IMG/VR virus record: IMGVR_UViG_3300032087_000806
Coordinates: 1 to 43,884 of that record
Direction: 5' to 3' (one strand)
DNA length: 43,884 bases
From: a virus
The notes below the pieces were generated by a model. The model was not told the origin of the DNA. It did not search any database and was given only the letters and a program-made list of their open reading frames with translations. The position numbers and the translations under genes are program-made. This document shows, one piece after another, positions 6,257 to 12,150 of the stretch; the stretch's first letter is position 1, and every line of letters starts with the position of its first letter.

Positions 6257-6944
6257 TGGATTGTTCTAGTGCATCAAGTATGTCTGTGTATCTATCTTGA
6301 AACACAACTCTTGCACTATCTTCCTCACTCATGAACTTAGTCAATCTATTGAACTCTGCCCATGAACGTATGCTTGTACGTCTATCACTATCTGTAATGA
6401 GAGACATAGCTTCACATACATCACGATACTTCTTAGGTATCTTTTTCAATGCAGATGGGTGTATCTTATCAATGTTAATCTTGATAGGAAACCTATCTGC
6501 TAGTGCTTCAGGTAGTGTATCAGGTGTGCCGTTCATGGTTGCTACAACATTGAAGTCCTTAGATGGTTTAACAAAGTCTTGTTCTCTGTTAGGTAATGTC
6601 ATACCTGCGAACTCTTTGTCATCTAAGATACTATACAAAAATGTAAGCACATCACTAGATGCGTGGTCAATCTCATTGACAACAAATCTAGCACCCTTCA
6701 ACCATGCATTGACAGCTGTACCATGTAGCCATGACATACTACCATTGTCGTTTGGTATGAAATGTCCTCGCAATTCCATAGCACTTCCGTCCTCTGTTAG
6801 CGTAGTTGATACTACTTCCTGCTTTTCTTTTAGATTGTAGAGTGTTGCTTGGTATGACTTACCTGTACCCGGTACGCCATAGAGTAACACTCTATCTGCA
6901 TTGCCGATAACTTGTTCGGCTAACTCCCAACATGTTTTACTCAC
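6240..6944 (-). CDS. MoxR/CobS-like AAA+ ATPase
   Basis: This is a compact 234-residue AAA+ protein with Walker A GVPGTGKS at 23-30, Walker B FVVNEID at 87-93, sensor 1 NVVATMN at 132-138, and ALADRFPIKI with a candidate arginine finger at 151. It is shorter than bacterial CobS (about 330 residues), keeping little beyond the ATPase core. It starts at GTG 6944 with GAGG 7 bases upstream. It overlaps the VWA gene, so the two are made together and almost certainly act as an ATPase/VWA pair. CobS-like genes are known in marine T4-like phages; whether they act in cobalamin synthesis is not settled. Confidence 0.87.
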   Translation of the reverse strand: MSKTCWELAEQVIGNADRVLLYGVPGTGKSYQATLYNLKEKQEVVSTTLTEDGSAMELRGHFIPNDNGSMSWLHGTAVNAWLKGARFVVNEIDHASSDVLTFLYSILDDKEFAGMTLPNREQDFVKPSKDFNVVATMNGTPDTLPEALADRFPIKINIDKIHPSALKKIPKKYRDVCEAMSLITDSDRRTSIRSWAEFNRLTKFMSEEDSARVVFQDRYTDILDALEQSNAKDE

Positions 6945-6968
6945 GTTGTTCCTCGCTTTCTTGTTATG

Positions 6969-7433
6969 TTATTCTTCCTCTGCTTTGTTGAGGTAAGAGT
7001 TTATTTCATTTAGCATTTCCTTAGTAACTTCATCTAAGTCCATGCTGTCATAGTCTGTTGCTAGTGCATAAGCAATAGGTGTGTTAGGCAAACTTTCAAA
7101 TGTAGTCAATGGTATATCCACTTTGACATTTACTGTTTTTACCTTATTACCTGCATCTGTTTGGTCTAGCAGTACGCACTCCCATATAGTTCTCATATGT
7201 ACTTCACAAGGCACACCTTCTCTGTGCATGTGTTTCATATACATTTTGAGATATGCAGGGAAACGTCTATCAACATCTACAAAGAATTGTTCTGTGAGTT
7301 GTTGATTGTAACTGTTCTCAATCGCTTGGTCGTTGAGAACTTTGAGAACATCTATTGTGATAGCAATACGTTTGCTATCTACCATAGTTAAGTCCTCACC
7401 TTCTACGAACATGTCATCACTTAAGTTAGACAT
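6969..7433 (-). CDS. Early-region protein of unknown function
   Basis: This is a 154-residue acidic protein (MSNLSDDMFVEGEDLTMVDS...) with a central segment RRFPAYLKMYMKHMHREGV and a C-terminal Asp/Glu-rich helix. No motif is recognised. It starts with a strong ribosome site (AAAGGAAGG) and lies 24 bases upstream of the AAA+ gene, so it may be an adaptor or substrate of that pair. That link rests only on position. Confidence 0.75.
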   Translation of the reverse strand: MSNLSDDMFVEGEDLTMVDSKRIAITIDVLKVLNDQAIENSYNQQLTEQFFVDVDRRFPAYLKMYMKHMHREGVPCEVHMRTIWECVLLDQTDAGNKVKTVNVKVDIPLTTFESLPNTPIAYALATDYDSMDLDEVTKEMLNEINSYLNKAEEE

Positions 7434-7743
7434 TAGAGCCTTCCTTTCTTATTATGTTTTGGTACGCAAGACTTAGTCCATAAGCAACAGGTTGCTTAGT
7501 AAGTCTAAACGTATATTTGCTATTACCTTCGTTAGTAGTTTCAATACGCCAACCTTTCTTACGTAAGTCGTGTATCACACCACCATATCTAGTACAACGT
7601 AAATCAAATACGAACTCACCATTTGATATAGGTTTGTTCTGCTTACGACTAATCAACAATGCCCATGCGATTAGTTGTGATTTACTTGTAATGTAATCGG
7701 GTACTTTCATACCTCTGAATTTTCTAACTAGCTTTGTAGCCAT
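7426..7743 (-). CDS. Winged-helix DNA-binding protein
   Basis: This is a 105-residue product from the ATG at 7743 (MATKLVRKFRG), which sits one base after the upstream stop and 9 bases from AAAGGAG. An ATG at 7752 is too close to that site. The segment SKSQLIAWALL...ISNGEFVFDL followed by GGVIHDLRKKGWRIET and KYTFRLTK has the helix-helix-wing pattern of small phage winged-helix proteins, with the phrase IHDLRKKGW as the recognition helix and wing. It probably binds phage or host DNA as a regulator. It overlaps the following gene by 8 bases. Confidence 0.75.
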   Translation of the reverse strand: MATKLVRKFRGMKVPDYITSKSQLIAWALLISRKQNKPISNGEFVFDLRCTRYGGVIHDLRKKGWRIETTNEGNSKYTFRLTKQPVAYGLSLAYQNIIRKEGSNV

Positions 7744-7744
7744 G

Positions 7745-8398
7745 TTATTCATCTCCTTTATCGTTTTCTTTTTCCATTTCCTCTATGGCTTTGGAAACTT
7801 TTTCTGTTATGTCTCTCATCTCTTGGTTTGTCATAGCAAACATACTTGTATGACTACCTTCCTCAAATGCAATTATGCTTGTGATTTGAGGCATGTTCAT
7901 CTTAGCAATGTTCTTACTACCTTTGTCAGTACTGTCTGCTACATCAAGATACATATCCATGTTTGTCAAAGTTAAGTTTGATACACATTGGTATAATCTA
8001 TCCATGTCGGATATGTCTGCATCAAAACCCAACTTATCTTTTATTCCTTCAGGTACATTTCCTGTATCTAAGTCTGTGTAAAGTTGTGCTAATAAGTCAA
8101 AACCTTTTGCGATTGCATCAATGTAAGCCATGTTAGCAGTAGTTACAGTTACACGTGAGATAGCTTCTTGCACAGAACTAGCATTGACTTTGAAGGTCAA
8201 GTTAGTAAATTTCTTTAAGAAACTATCTATGTCCTCATCTGTCAATGAAGGTATGTTACCTTTCCTGTTTTTGATTACACTCTGTGCGTGTAACTTTTCA
8301 AACCCTACTATCACCATGTAATCTTTAGGCTCTGTTTCAGGTATGTAATTCATTACGTTTAATTGTTTGTCAATCAAACCTTCTAACTCATCACTCAT
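7745..8398 (-). CDS. Early-region protein of unknown function
   Basis: This is a 217-residue product from the ATG at 8398, which follows AAAGGAG by 6 bases; the longer frame upstream lacks a ribosome site. It is acidic and mostly helical by composition, with an alternating segment around AYIDAIAKGFDLLAQLYTDL and a C-terminal helix EKVSKAIEEMEKENDKG. No catalytic motif is visible. It is co-transcribed with the winged-helix gene downstream and the zinc-ribbon gene upstream. Confidence 0.75.
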   Translation of the reverse strand: MSDELEGLIDKQLNVMNYIPETEPKDYMVIVGFEKLHAQSVIKNRKGNIPSLTDEDIDSFLKKFTNLTFKVNASSVQEAISRVTVTTANMAYIDAIAKGFDLLAQLYTDLDTGNVPEGIKDKLGFDADISDMDRLYQCVSNLTLTNMDMYLDVADSTDKGSKNIAKMNMPQITSIIAFEEGSHTSMFAMTNQEMRDITEKVSKAIEEMEKENDKGDE

Positions 8399-8408
8399 TA
8401 TTTCTCCT

Positions 8409-8600
8409 TTAATGTTTGTATGCGTAGTCTGTATCAACTCCACAATCAACGCATTCTTTTTCTACTATTACTGTTTCTTTTGCAGAATTTTCTATTAACT
8501 TTTCACAATCATTACAAAATACAAAACCTACAAGATTTGTATTTTCTAAGGTATCAATGTTACAACTTCTGCAATAATCACATATTTGTACTTCTATCAT
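8409..8600 (-). CDS. Zinc-ribbon-like small protein
   Basis: This 63-residue protein has four cysteine pairs or near-pairs: CDYCRSC near residues 7-13, CNDC at about 29-32 and CVDCG at about 51-55. The spacing suits one zinc ribbon plus an extra pair. It overlaps the gene upstream by 4 bases (ATGA type). Small phage zinc-ribbon proteins often bind host transcription or translation machinery, but nothing here identifies the partner. Confidence 0.68.
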   Translation of the reverse strand: MIEVQICDYCRSCNIDTLENTNLVGFVFCNDCEKLIENSAKETVIVEKECVDCGVDTDYAYKH

Positions 8601-9043
8601 TCCTCCTCTTGTGTGTTAGTTTGTAAGAAGTTCTCAATGTCAGTATGCATTTTCTTTGCAACCTCATCTTCTGCTAGAACTTTTGTTTCCATTATGTCTT
8701 TACGTGTAATAACAATTCCATCTATGTCAAAATCATCATGTTGTATTCCATGACCACTAAATATTGAACTTGCTTTTTCCACGTTACCTTTGTTCAATTC
8801 ATCTACAATTTGCTCACCCATATCACCAAATGAATTAAGTATGTCTGCTTGTATGTAGTTCCTACCTAGTTCAAGTGCTTTGGTTGTTGCCTCAGCAAAT
8901 GACCTTGCTTTGATAGTTACCTCCTGTACAGGTGGTTGCTTATACCCAATGGTTATGTGTGCTTGGTATTCTTTTATCTTTCTAGGATTGGTAGTGCTTT
9001 CGTTTATTGCACCACCTTCACCTTGTGAGTTACGTTCTCTCAT
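8597..9043 (-). CDS. Early-region protein of unknown function
   Basis: This is a 148-residue product. After a 25-residue polar start comes an alternating beta/alpha segment (EYQAHITIGYKQPPVQEVTIKARSFAEATTKALELG in part) that resembles a small ferredoxin-like or dsRBD-like fold, then an acidic C-terminus. The start is supported by AGGTGA, embedded in a 16-base sequence repeated before the gene at 11280. Function unknown. Confidence 0.72.
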   Translation of the reverse strand: MRERNSQGEGGAINESTTNPRKIKEYQAHITIGYKQPPVQEVTIKARSFAEATTKALELGRNYIQADILNSFGDMGEQIVDELNKGNVEKASSIFSGHGIQHDDFDIDGIVITRKDIMETKVLAEDEVAKKMHTDIENFLQTNTQEEE

Positions 9044-9447
9044 AACATCACCTCGCTTTCTGTATCTTGTTCTGTTCTACAACAACCACAAATGACTTTG
9101 CGTTCAAAGTATTCGGGGTATTTGTTCTTCATTTCTTGGAAACATGAGCCACACATAGCATAGCCACCACTAATCTGTTGCCCTGCTTTTGCCTCACGTT
9201 TAACCTCATCAATGTCATCTATCGTACAAGATAGATTAATTGGTTGAGTAGCATCAATACTAGAGTTACAAGCCATATCACATACCCATAAGTCATCAGG
9301 TATATCGCTATCTACTAGATGTGATATGAACTCAAATCCTAGTTCTTGTGCTTGTTTTTTGTTTTCCTCATAGTGCATGTGTGCTTGTACTTTTGCAACT
9401 TGCCTATGTTTTATCGGGTTAGGTATTACTAACCACGCTTCATACAT
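9040..9447 (-). CDS. Cysteine-rich early protein with two CxxC motifs
   Basis: This is a 135-residue product with an N-terminal alpha/beta region (WLVIPNPIKHRQVAKVQAH) and a C-terminal half containing CDMAC, CGSC at about 108-111 and CGCC at about 126-129. The last two pairs look like a zinc ribbon. AGGAGA precedes the ATG by 8 bases. The stop overlaps the next gene's start. Function unknown. Confidence 0.7.
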   Translation of the reverse strand: MYEAWLVIPNPIKHRQVAKVQAHMHYEENKKQAQELGFEFISHLVDSDIPDDLWVCDMACNSSIDATQPINLSCTIDDIDEVKREAKAGQQISGGYAMCGSCFQEMKNKYPEYFERKVICGCCRTEQDTESEVML

Positions 9448-9667
9448 TTGTTATCTCCTCTCTAAATGGTGAGAGTGCATACATCTTAGGTGTATGACCA
9501 CTCATCTTTGCAAATCTATTGTCGTTATCTGCTAGTGATACAATCTTATCTACCATACGAACTGCTTGTTCTTTGGTTACATCTGCATCAAAACGAAACT
9601 CAACAACAAGTTCGTTCTCATCTATCTTGTGTCCGTGTTGTACGAACTCATATACTTCAACACTCAT
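9440..9667 (-). CDS. Small early protein of unknown function
   Basis: This is a 75-residue product from the ATG at 9667 (MSVEVYEFVQHG), with AAGGA 9 bases upstream. It contains a beta-alpha pattern (ELVVEFRFDADVTKEQAVRM) and ends in FREEITNV. It overlaps both neighbours by a few bases, which supports it as part of the operon. No family recognised. Confidence 0.68.
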   Translation of the reverse strand: MSVEVYEFVQHGHKIDENELVVEFRFDADVTKEQAVRMVDKIVSLADNDNRFAKMSGHTPKMYALSPFREEITNV

Positions 9668-9911
9668 CACAATGTCCTTCCATAGCTTGTGCTATTACTT
9701 TACCTCTAGGATTAGATGCATCAACTTCGTTTAAGTCTATGCTTATCACGTTCTTGTCATGCCTTCTGCACCATACTTGTATTCCTGTTGGTGTAAATCC
9801 TACTTCGTTATCTTGAAACTCAGCAGGTGATACACTCTTCTCTGTCTTTGACCAATCAAACATACACTCTCTACAATGTATGTAAGATACAATGTCAGGT
9901 TTGTTAGCCAT
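9657..9911 (-). CDS. Small Cys/His-rich early protein
   Basis: This is an 84-residue product from the ATG at 9911 (MANKPDIVSYIHCREC), preceded by AAAGGA; an upstream ATG at 9944 lies inside a hairpin and has no ribosome site. Metal-binding candidates are HCREC at about 12-16, WCRRHDK in the middle and HCDEC at the C-terminus. It is the first gene after the structured noncoding block, so its leader includes that block if transcription comes from further upstream. Confidence 0.68.
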   Translation of the reverse strand: MANKPDIVSYIHCRECMFDWSKTEKSVSPAEFQDNEVGFTPTGIQVWCRRHDKNVISIDLNEVDASNPRGKVIAQAMEGHCDEC

Positions 9912-9931
9912 AATATCCTTTCGTAAATCTT

Positions 9932-10339
9932 GGTACTCACACACAACAGGGCTGCGTTGTGTGATGTATCACAGATGATATCACTTGTGTGAGTACCTTG
10001 ATAGGTAGTAGATAGCACGTACAAATGCATATTCTTACTCTTTTTGTTCCACTACCTATCAAGCTACCAACACGTAGCTTGAAGCATACAAGTATGAGAT
10101 ACTTTGTACTCGGCATACCTATCTACTTAGTTGCAACTAAGCAGGAAGCACTCGTAGTTCTGTCTTATATACTTCAAGCTACCTGCTTTCAGTTGTTGGG
10201 ATAACAGGGGATTAACCCAACTCTTACTTACAGATAGCTTTCCGACTAATGAGAGAGTTGCACTAGCCGTTGCGTTGTGATGGGTGGTGCTACGAAATAT
10301 TTTTTGCGTGTTAGAGTGTAACACCTAACCATCATTGGT
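9932..10339. ncRNA. Dense inverted-repeat block, candidate structured noncoding RNA or origin
   Basis: This 408-base stretch between two leftward genes has no credible gene and is packed with perfect inverted repeats: GGTACTCACACA/TGTGTGAGTACC (9932-9943 with 9986-9997), CACACAAC/GTTGTGTG (9940-9947 with 9956-9963), GTGAT/ATCAC (9961-9972), a 13-bp stem 9997-10009 with 10051-10063, CAAGCTAC/GTAGCTTG (10060-10067 with 10074-10081), GTAGCTTGAAG/CTTCAAGCTAC (10074-10084 with 10172-10182), AAGCAGG/CCTGCTT (10139-10145 with 10182-10188), GTTGGG/CCCAAC (10195-10200 with 10216-10221) and GTGTTA/TAACAC (10308-10313 with 10319-10324). Several stems share bases and exclude each other. A large ornate phage RNA (GOLLD- or ROOL-like in spirit) or a replication origin are both possible; the strand is not determined. 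Confidence 0.55.
10126..10141. repeat. Perfect 16-bp palindrome
   Basis: CTTAGTTGCAACTAAG reads the same on both strands with no loop. Lacking a loop, it suits a dimeric protein site better than an RNA hairpin. It lies in the middle of the structured noncoding block. Confidence 0.6.
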
Positions 10340-10480
10340 TTATCCAAAAGTGTGATTGTGTTCGTTATCAGCTTCCTGTCTAAACCTATGCCTAATGTAA
10401 TCATCTAGGCAAGTATCACACATGTAACTCTCATTGTCGTTAATAGTTACTTTGTGTTGCATACCATTGCACAAACACAT
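10340..10480 (-). CDS. 46-residue zinc-binding-like mini-protein
   Basis: ATG at 10480 overlaps the upstream stop (TAATG) and follows GAGGAGG by about 8 bases, one of the best ribosome sites in the window. The product MCLCNGMQHKVTINDNESYM continues with CDTC and ends in a His-rich EHNHTFG. CxC and CxxC are spaced like a small zinc knuckle. It follows a gene that also carries CxxC pairs. Function unknown. Confidence 0.7.
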   Translation of the reverse strand: MCLCNGMQHKVTINDNESYMCDTCLDDYIRHRFRQEADNEHNHTFG

Positions 10481-10974
10481 TACAGTTCCTCCTCACTTCC
10501 GTAACATTTGCACTCGCTTTTTGTAAATGGTTTGAACTTACAACCATTTATCCTTTTGCAATGTTTTGCGTTCATAAGTTCTCTCAATATGTATTGTCTT
10601 CTTTTGCGTTCTCTCATCTCTTGTGAGTTGTATAGTTCTCTTGCAGATTGTGTAACCTCAACAAATGAACCATCACCTAATTCAATCCAACCTTTGTGAA
10701 ATCTTTCAAGCATAGCATCACTATCAATCACACGACCACTAGGTTGCATTTGTAATTGCTTATCATCTAGCAAGTTAGTCTCTAACTCATTGAAGTTATC
10801 AAGTCCATCACGTTTGCATTGATAACATATCAAGTCTCTAGCTCTTGTGTTAGAACTACAGAACTTACATGACTTAGGAAACCTTTGGTAGTTATCTACA
10901 GCTCTTGGGTTTGAGAAGTCCATACCTCTCATACCTAAGTAAGGCTTACTAGATGTCTTATAACTCTTACCCAT
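10480..10974 (-). CDS. Zinc-finger-like early protein
   Basis: This is a 164-residue product with CKFC and CYQC at about residues 36-54, spaced like a four-cysteine zinc ribbon, a basic helical segment (EMRERKRRQYILRELMNAKHC) and a C-terminal cysteine cluster (CKRINGCKF, CKCYG). The ATG at 10974 follows AAGGAGAG. Basic helix plus zinc ribbon suggests nucleic-acid binding. A 35-base conserved element lies 67 bases upstream of the start. Confidence 0.72.
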   Translation of the reverse strand: MGKSYKTSSKPYLGMRGMDFSNPRAVDNYQRFPKSCKFCSSNTRARDLICYQCKRDGLDNFNELETNLLDDKQLQMQPSGRVIDSDAMLERFHKGWIELGDGSFVEVTQSARELYNSQEMRERKRRQYILRELMNAKHCKRINGCKFKPFTKSECKCYGSEEEL

Positions 10975-11040
10975 ATACTCTCCTTCCTACTATGAATAAT
11001 CGTAAAAACTAAAAAGAAAAACTTTTTGGCTTTCTCAAAA

Positions 11041-11075
11041 TTTACTACCTCCAAATCATAGAGGTGTTTTTTCAG
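11041..11075 (-). promoter_or_regulatory. Conserved 35-base element, copy 1, likely promoter
   Basis: Copy 1 differs from copy 2 (11334-11368) at only 3 of 35 positions. Read leftward it contains CTGAAAAAACACC then CTATGAT then TGGAGG. TATGAT is a good -10 sequence, but there is no TTGACA-like -35. It lies 67 bases before the start of the gene at 10974. Read rightward it also looks like a weak terminator (ACCTC loop GAGGT then T6), and two of the three differences keep that stem by wobble pairing. Confidence 0.6.
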
Positions 11076-11100
11076 CTAATTAAATTAAAGCGATAAAAAT

Positions 11101-11280
11101 TTATAGATTTCTTTTCGCACTAAGTTTAAGTATTGCTTCGTAACCACATGTCCAACACCTCATGCAGTAATGCACATGAGACTTGACAAAGCTATGAACA
11201 TACAACTTACGCATGTTATCTTGTCTGCAATTAGCACACACGACTTGATGCTTACCTGTTTCAATATCTTTTACACTCAT
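11101..11280 (-). CDS. 59-residue zinc-ribbon protein
   Basis: ATG at 11280 to TAA at 11101-11103. The product contains CANC (about residues 15-18) and CMRCWTCG (about 39-46), the spacing of a classic four-cysteine zinc ribbon (CxxC-x20-CxxC). AGGT lies 9 bases upstream inside a 16-base sequence shared with the gene at 9043. The gene sits between two copies of the 35-base element, as a single-gene unit. A role in binding nucleic acid or RNA polymerase is common for such ribbons but is not shown here. Confidence 0.75.
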   Translation of the reverse strand: MSVKDIETGKHQVVCANCRQDNMRKLYVHSFVKSHVHYCMRCWTCGYEAILKLSAKRNL

Positions 11281-11333
11281 TGTTAATACCTCGCTTTCTG
11301 TATATAGAGAAAAGAAATTTGTAGAACTTTCAA

Positions 11334-11368
11334 TTTACTACTTCCATATCATAGGGGTGTTTTTTCAG
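11334..11368 (-). promoter_or_regulatory. Conserved 35-base element, copy 2, likely promoter
   Basis: This is the second copy of the element described at 11041-11075. It is 54 bases upstream of the zinc-ribbon gene at 11280 and downstream of a strong terminator, so a promoter is needed near here. The leftward -10-like core is CCCTATGAT. Confidence 0.6.
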
Positions 11369-11478
11369 ATTAATAATAATATAAATAACTTTTTGGTTTT
11401 TAGTCGTGGGCGTGCATGGTACATTATTTCTTGATGTGCTTTTCGGATATGATTTGTATTTCTATTGAGATACGATAT
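11369..11478. other. AT-rich spacer between element copy 2 and the terminator
   Basis: This stretch has no gene of credible size. It contains AT-rich tracts, an AACTTTTTGG sequence also found near copy 1, and TACGATA at 11471-11477, close to the ACGATAC repeats elsewhere. I see nothing else. Confidence 0.4.
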
Positions 11479-11509
11479 AAAAAAATAAGTGGGGGGGGAA
11501 ACCCCCCCC
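11479..11509 (-). terminator. Rho-independent terminator with a G8/C8 stem
   Basis: On the minus strand, eight G, TTT and eight C form a pure G-C stem, followed by ACTTA and seven T. It begins 5 bases after the stop of the 66-residue gene. A homopolymeric G/C stem is unusual and also a likely slippage or sequencing-error site. Confidence 0.85.
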
Positions 11510-11514
11510 TCTCA

Positions 11515-11715
11515 TTAGCGTGTAATTACTTGATGAACTTTAGCTTTTTGGAATAACAAATCCCAAAGGGGATTAGATTTTGACCATGAGTAAAATTCGC
11601 TTACTGCAATTACTTCTGCCTCTCTGTTATCGTTAGCGTTAATACTAAACTTCTTGCTAAACAATAAGGGTGAGTTACGAAACCCACCCTTAATGATAAC
11701 GATATAGCTATTCAT
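11515..11715 (-). CDS. Small early protein of unknown function
   Basis: This is a 66-residue product starting MNSYIVIIKGGFRNSPLLFS with an alternating hydrophobic N-terminus and a basic C-terminus (LFQKAKVHQVITR). The pattern KFSINANDNREAEVIAVSEF looks like a small beta-alpha-beta unit. It overlaps the upstream gene by 8 bases and is followed at once by a strong terminator. No family recognised. Confidence 0.68.
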   Translation of the reverse strand: MNSYIVIIKGGFRNSPLLFSKKFSINANDNREAEVIAVSEFYSWSKSNPLWDLLFQKAKVHQVITR

Positions 11716-12076
11716 CTAAGAACTCACTCATCATTGAGGACTTACCTACAATGTTGAGTAATGCTTTAGGAACTGTACCATTTTTGTTCATAGTAAGTTC
11801 CTTAGATGATAGTAACTCAATTAAATCAAAACACTTTGTGACATTGTCAAGTGCTTGGAATTGAGTAAATTTCTTAATAGTACCTGTATCGTCTGTACTA
11901 TCTAAGATAAATGCTGTGTATCTACGTAATCCTTGAGGATTTTTCTTAGTTACATTAGCGGATTTGAGGAAAAACACATAGAGTGAAGTTCCTGCGATTT
12001 TTTGTGCAGATTTGAAAGCACCATAGTCACTACTACGTTTGCCTTTACCTTCTGCGATTGGCTTATCTTTAGACAT
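11708..12076 (-). CDS. First gene of the leftward arm, unknown function
   Basis: This is a 122-residue product from the ATG at 12076 (MSKDKPIAEGKGKRSSDYGA), with AAAGG upstream. It has a basic, flexible N-terminus, then an apparent beta-rich core (TSLYVFFLKSANVTKK, RRYTAFILDS) and a helical end (LLNIVGKSSMMSEFLDE). Being the first gene after the divergent control region, it is probably expressed earliest, a position often held by host-takeover proteins. That is inference from place alone. Confidence 0.72.
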   Translation of the reverse strand: MSKDKPIAEGKGKRSSDYGAFKSAQKIAGTSLYVFFLKSANVTKKNPQGLRRYTAFILDSTDDTGTIKKFTQFQALDNVTKCFDLIELLSSKELTMNKNGTVPKALLNIVGKSSMMSEFLDE

Positions 12077-12150
12077 AACCAATACCTTTCTAACACGCTA
12101 GTTACTTTAAACTAACTATAACAATGCGTACCAAAGCGTAATTTATGGGG

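Noticed and set aside
4340-6944. Cobalamin biosynthesis operon
   Set aside because: Only the CobS/CobT-like ATPase and VWA modules are present. These modules are shared with many non-cobalamin chaperones, and no CobN or corrin enzyme is visible.
10127-10324. 65-residue leftward frame in the structured block
   Set aside because: It crosses several inverted repeats, has no ribosome site, and its composition is unlike that of the neighbouring genes.
9932-10339. tRNA genes or tmRNA in the structured block
   Set aside because: I could not place a standard cloverleaf with a TTCRA T-arm or a tmRNA end sequence on either strand.
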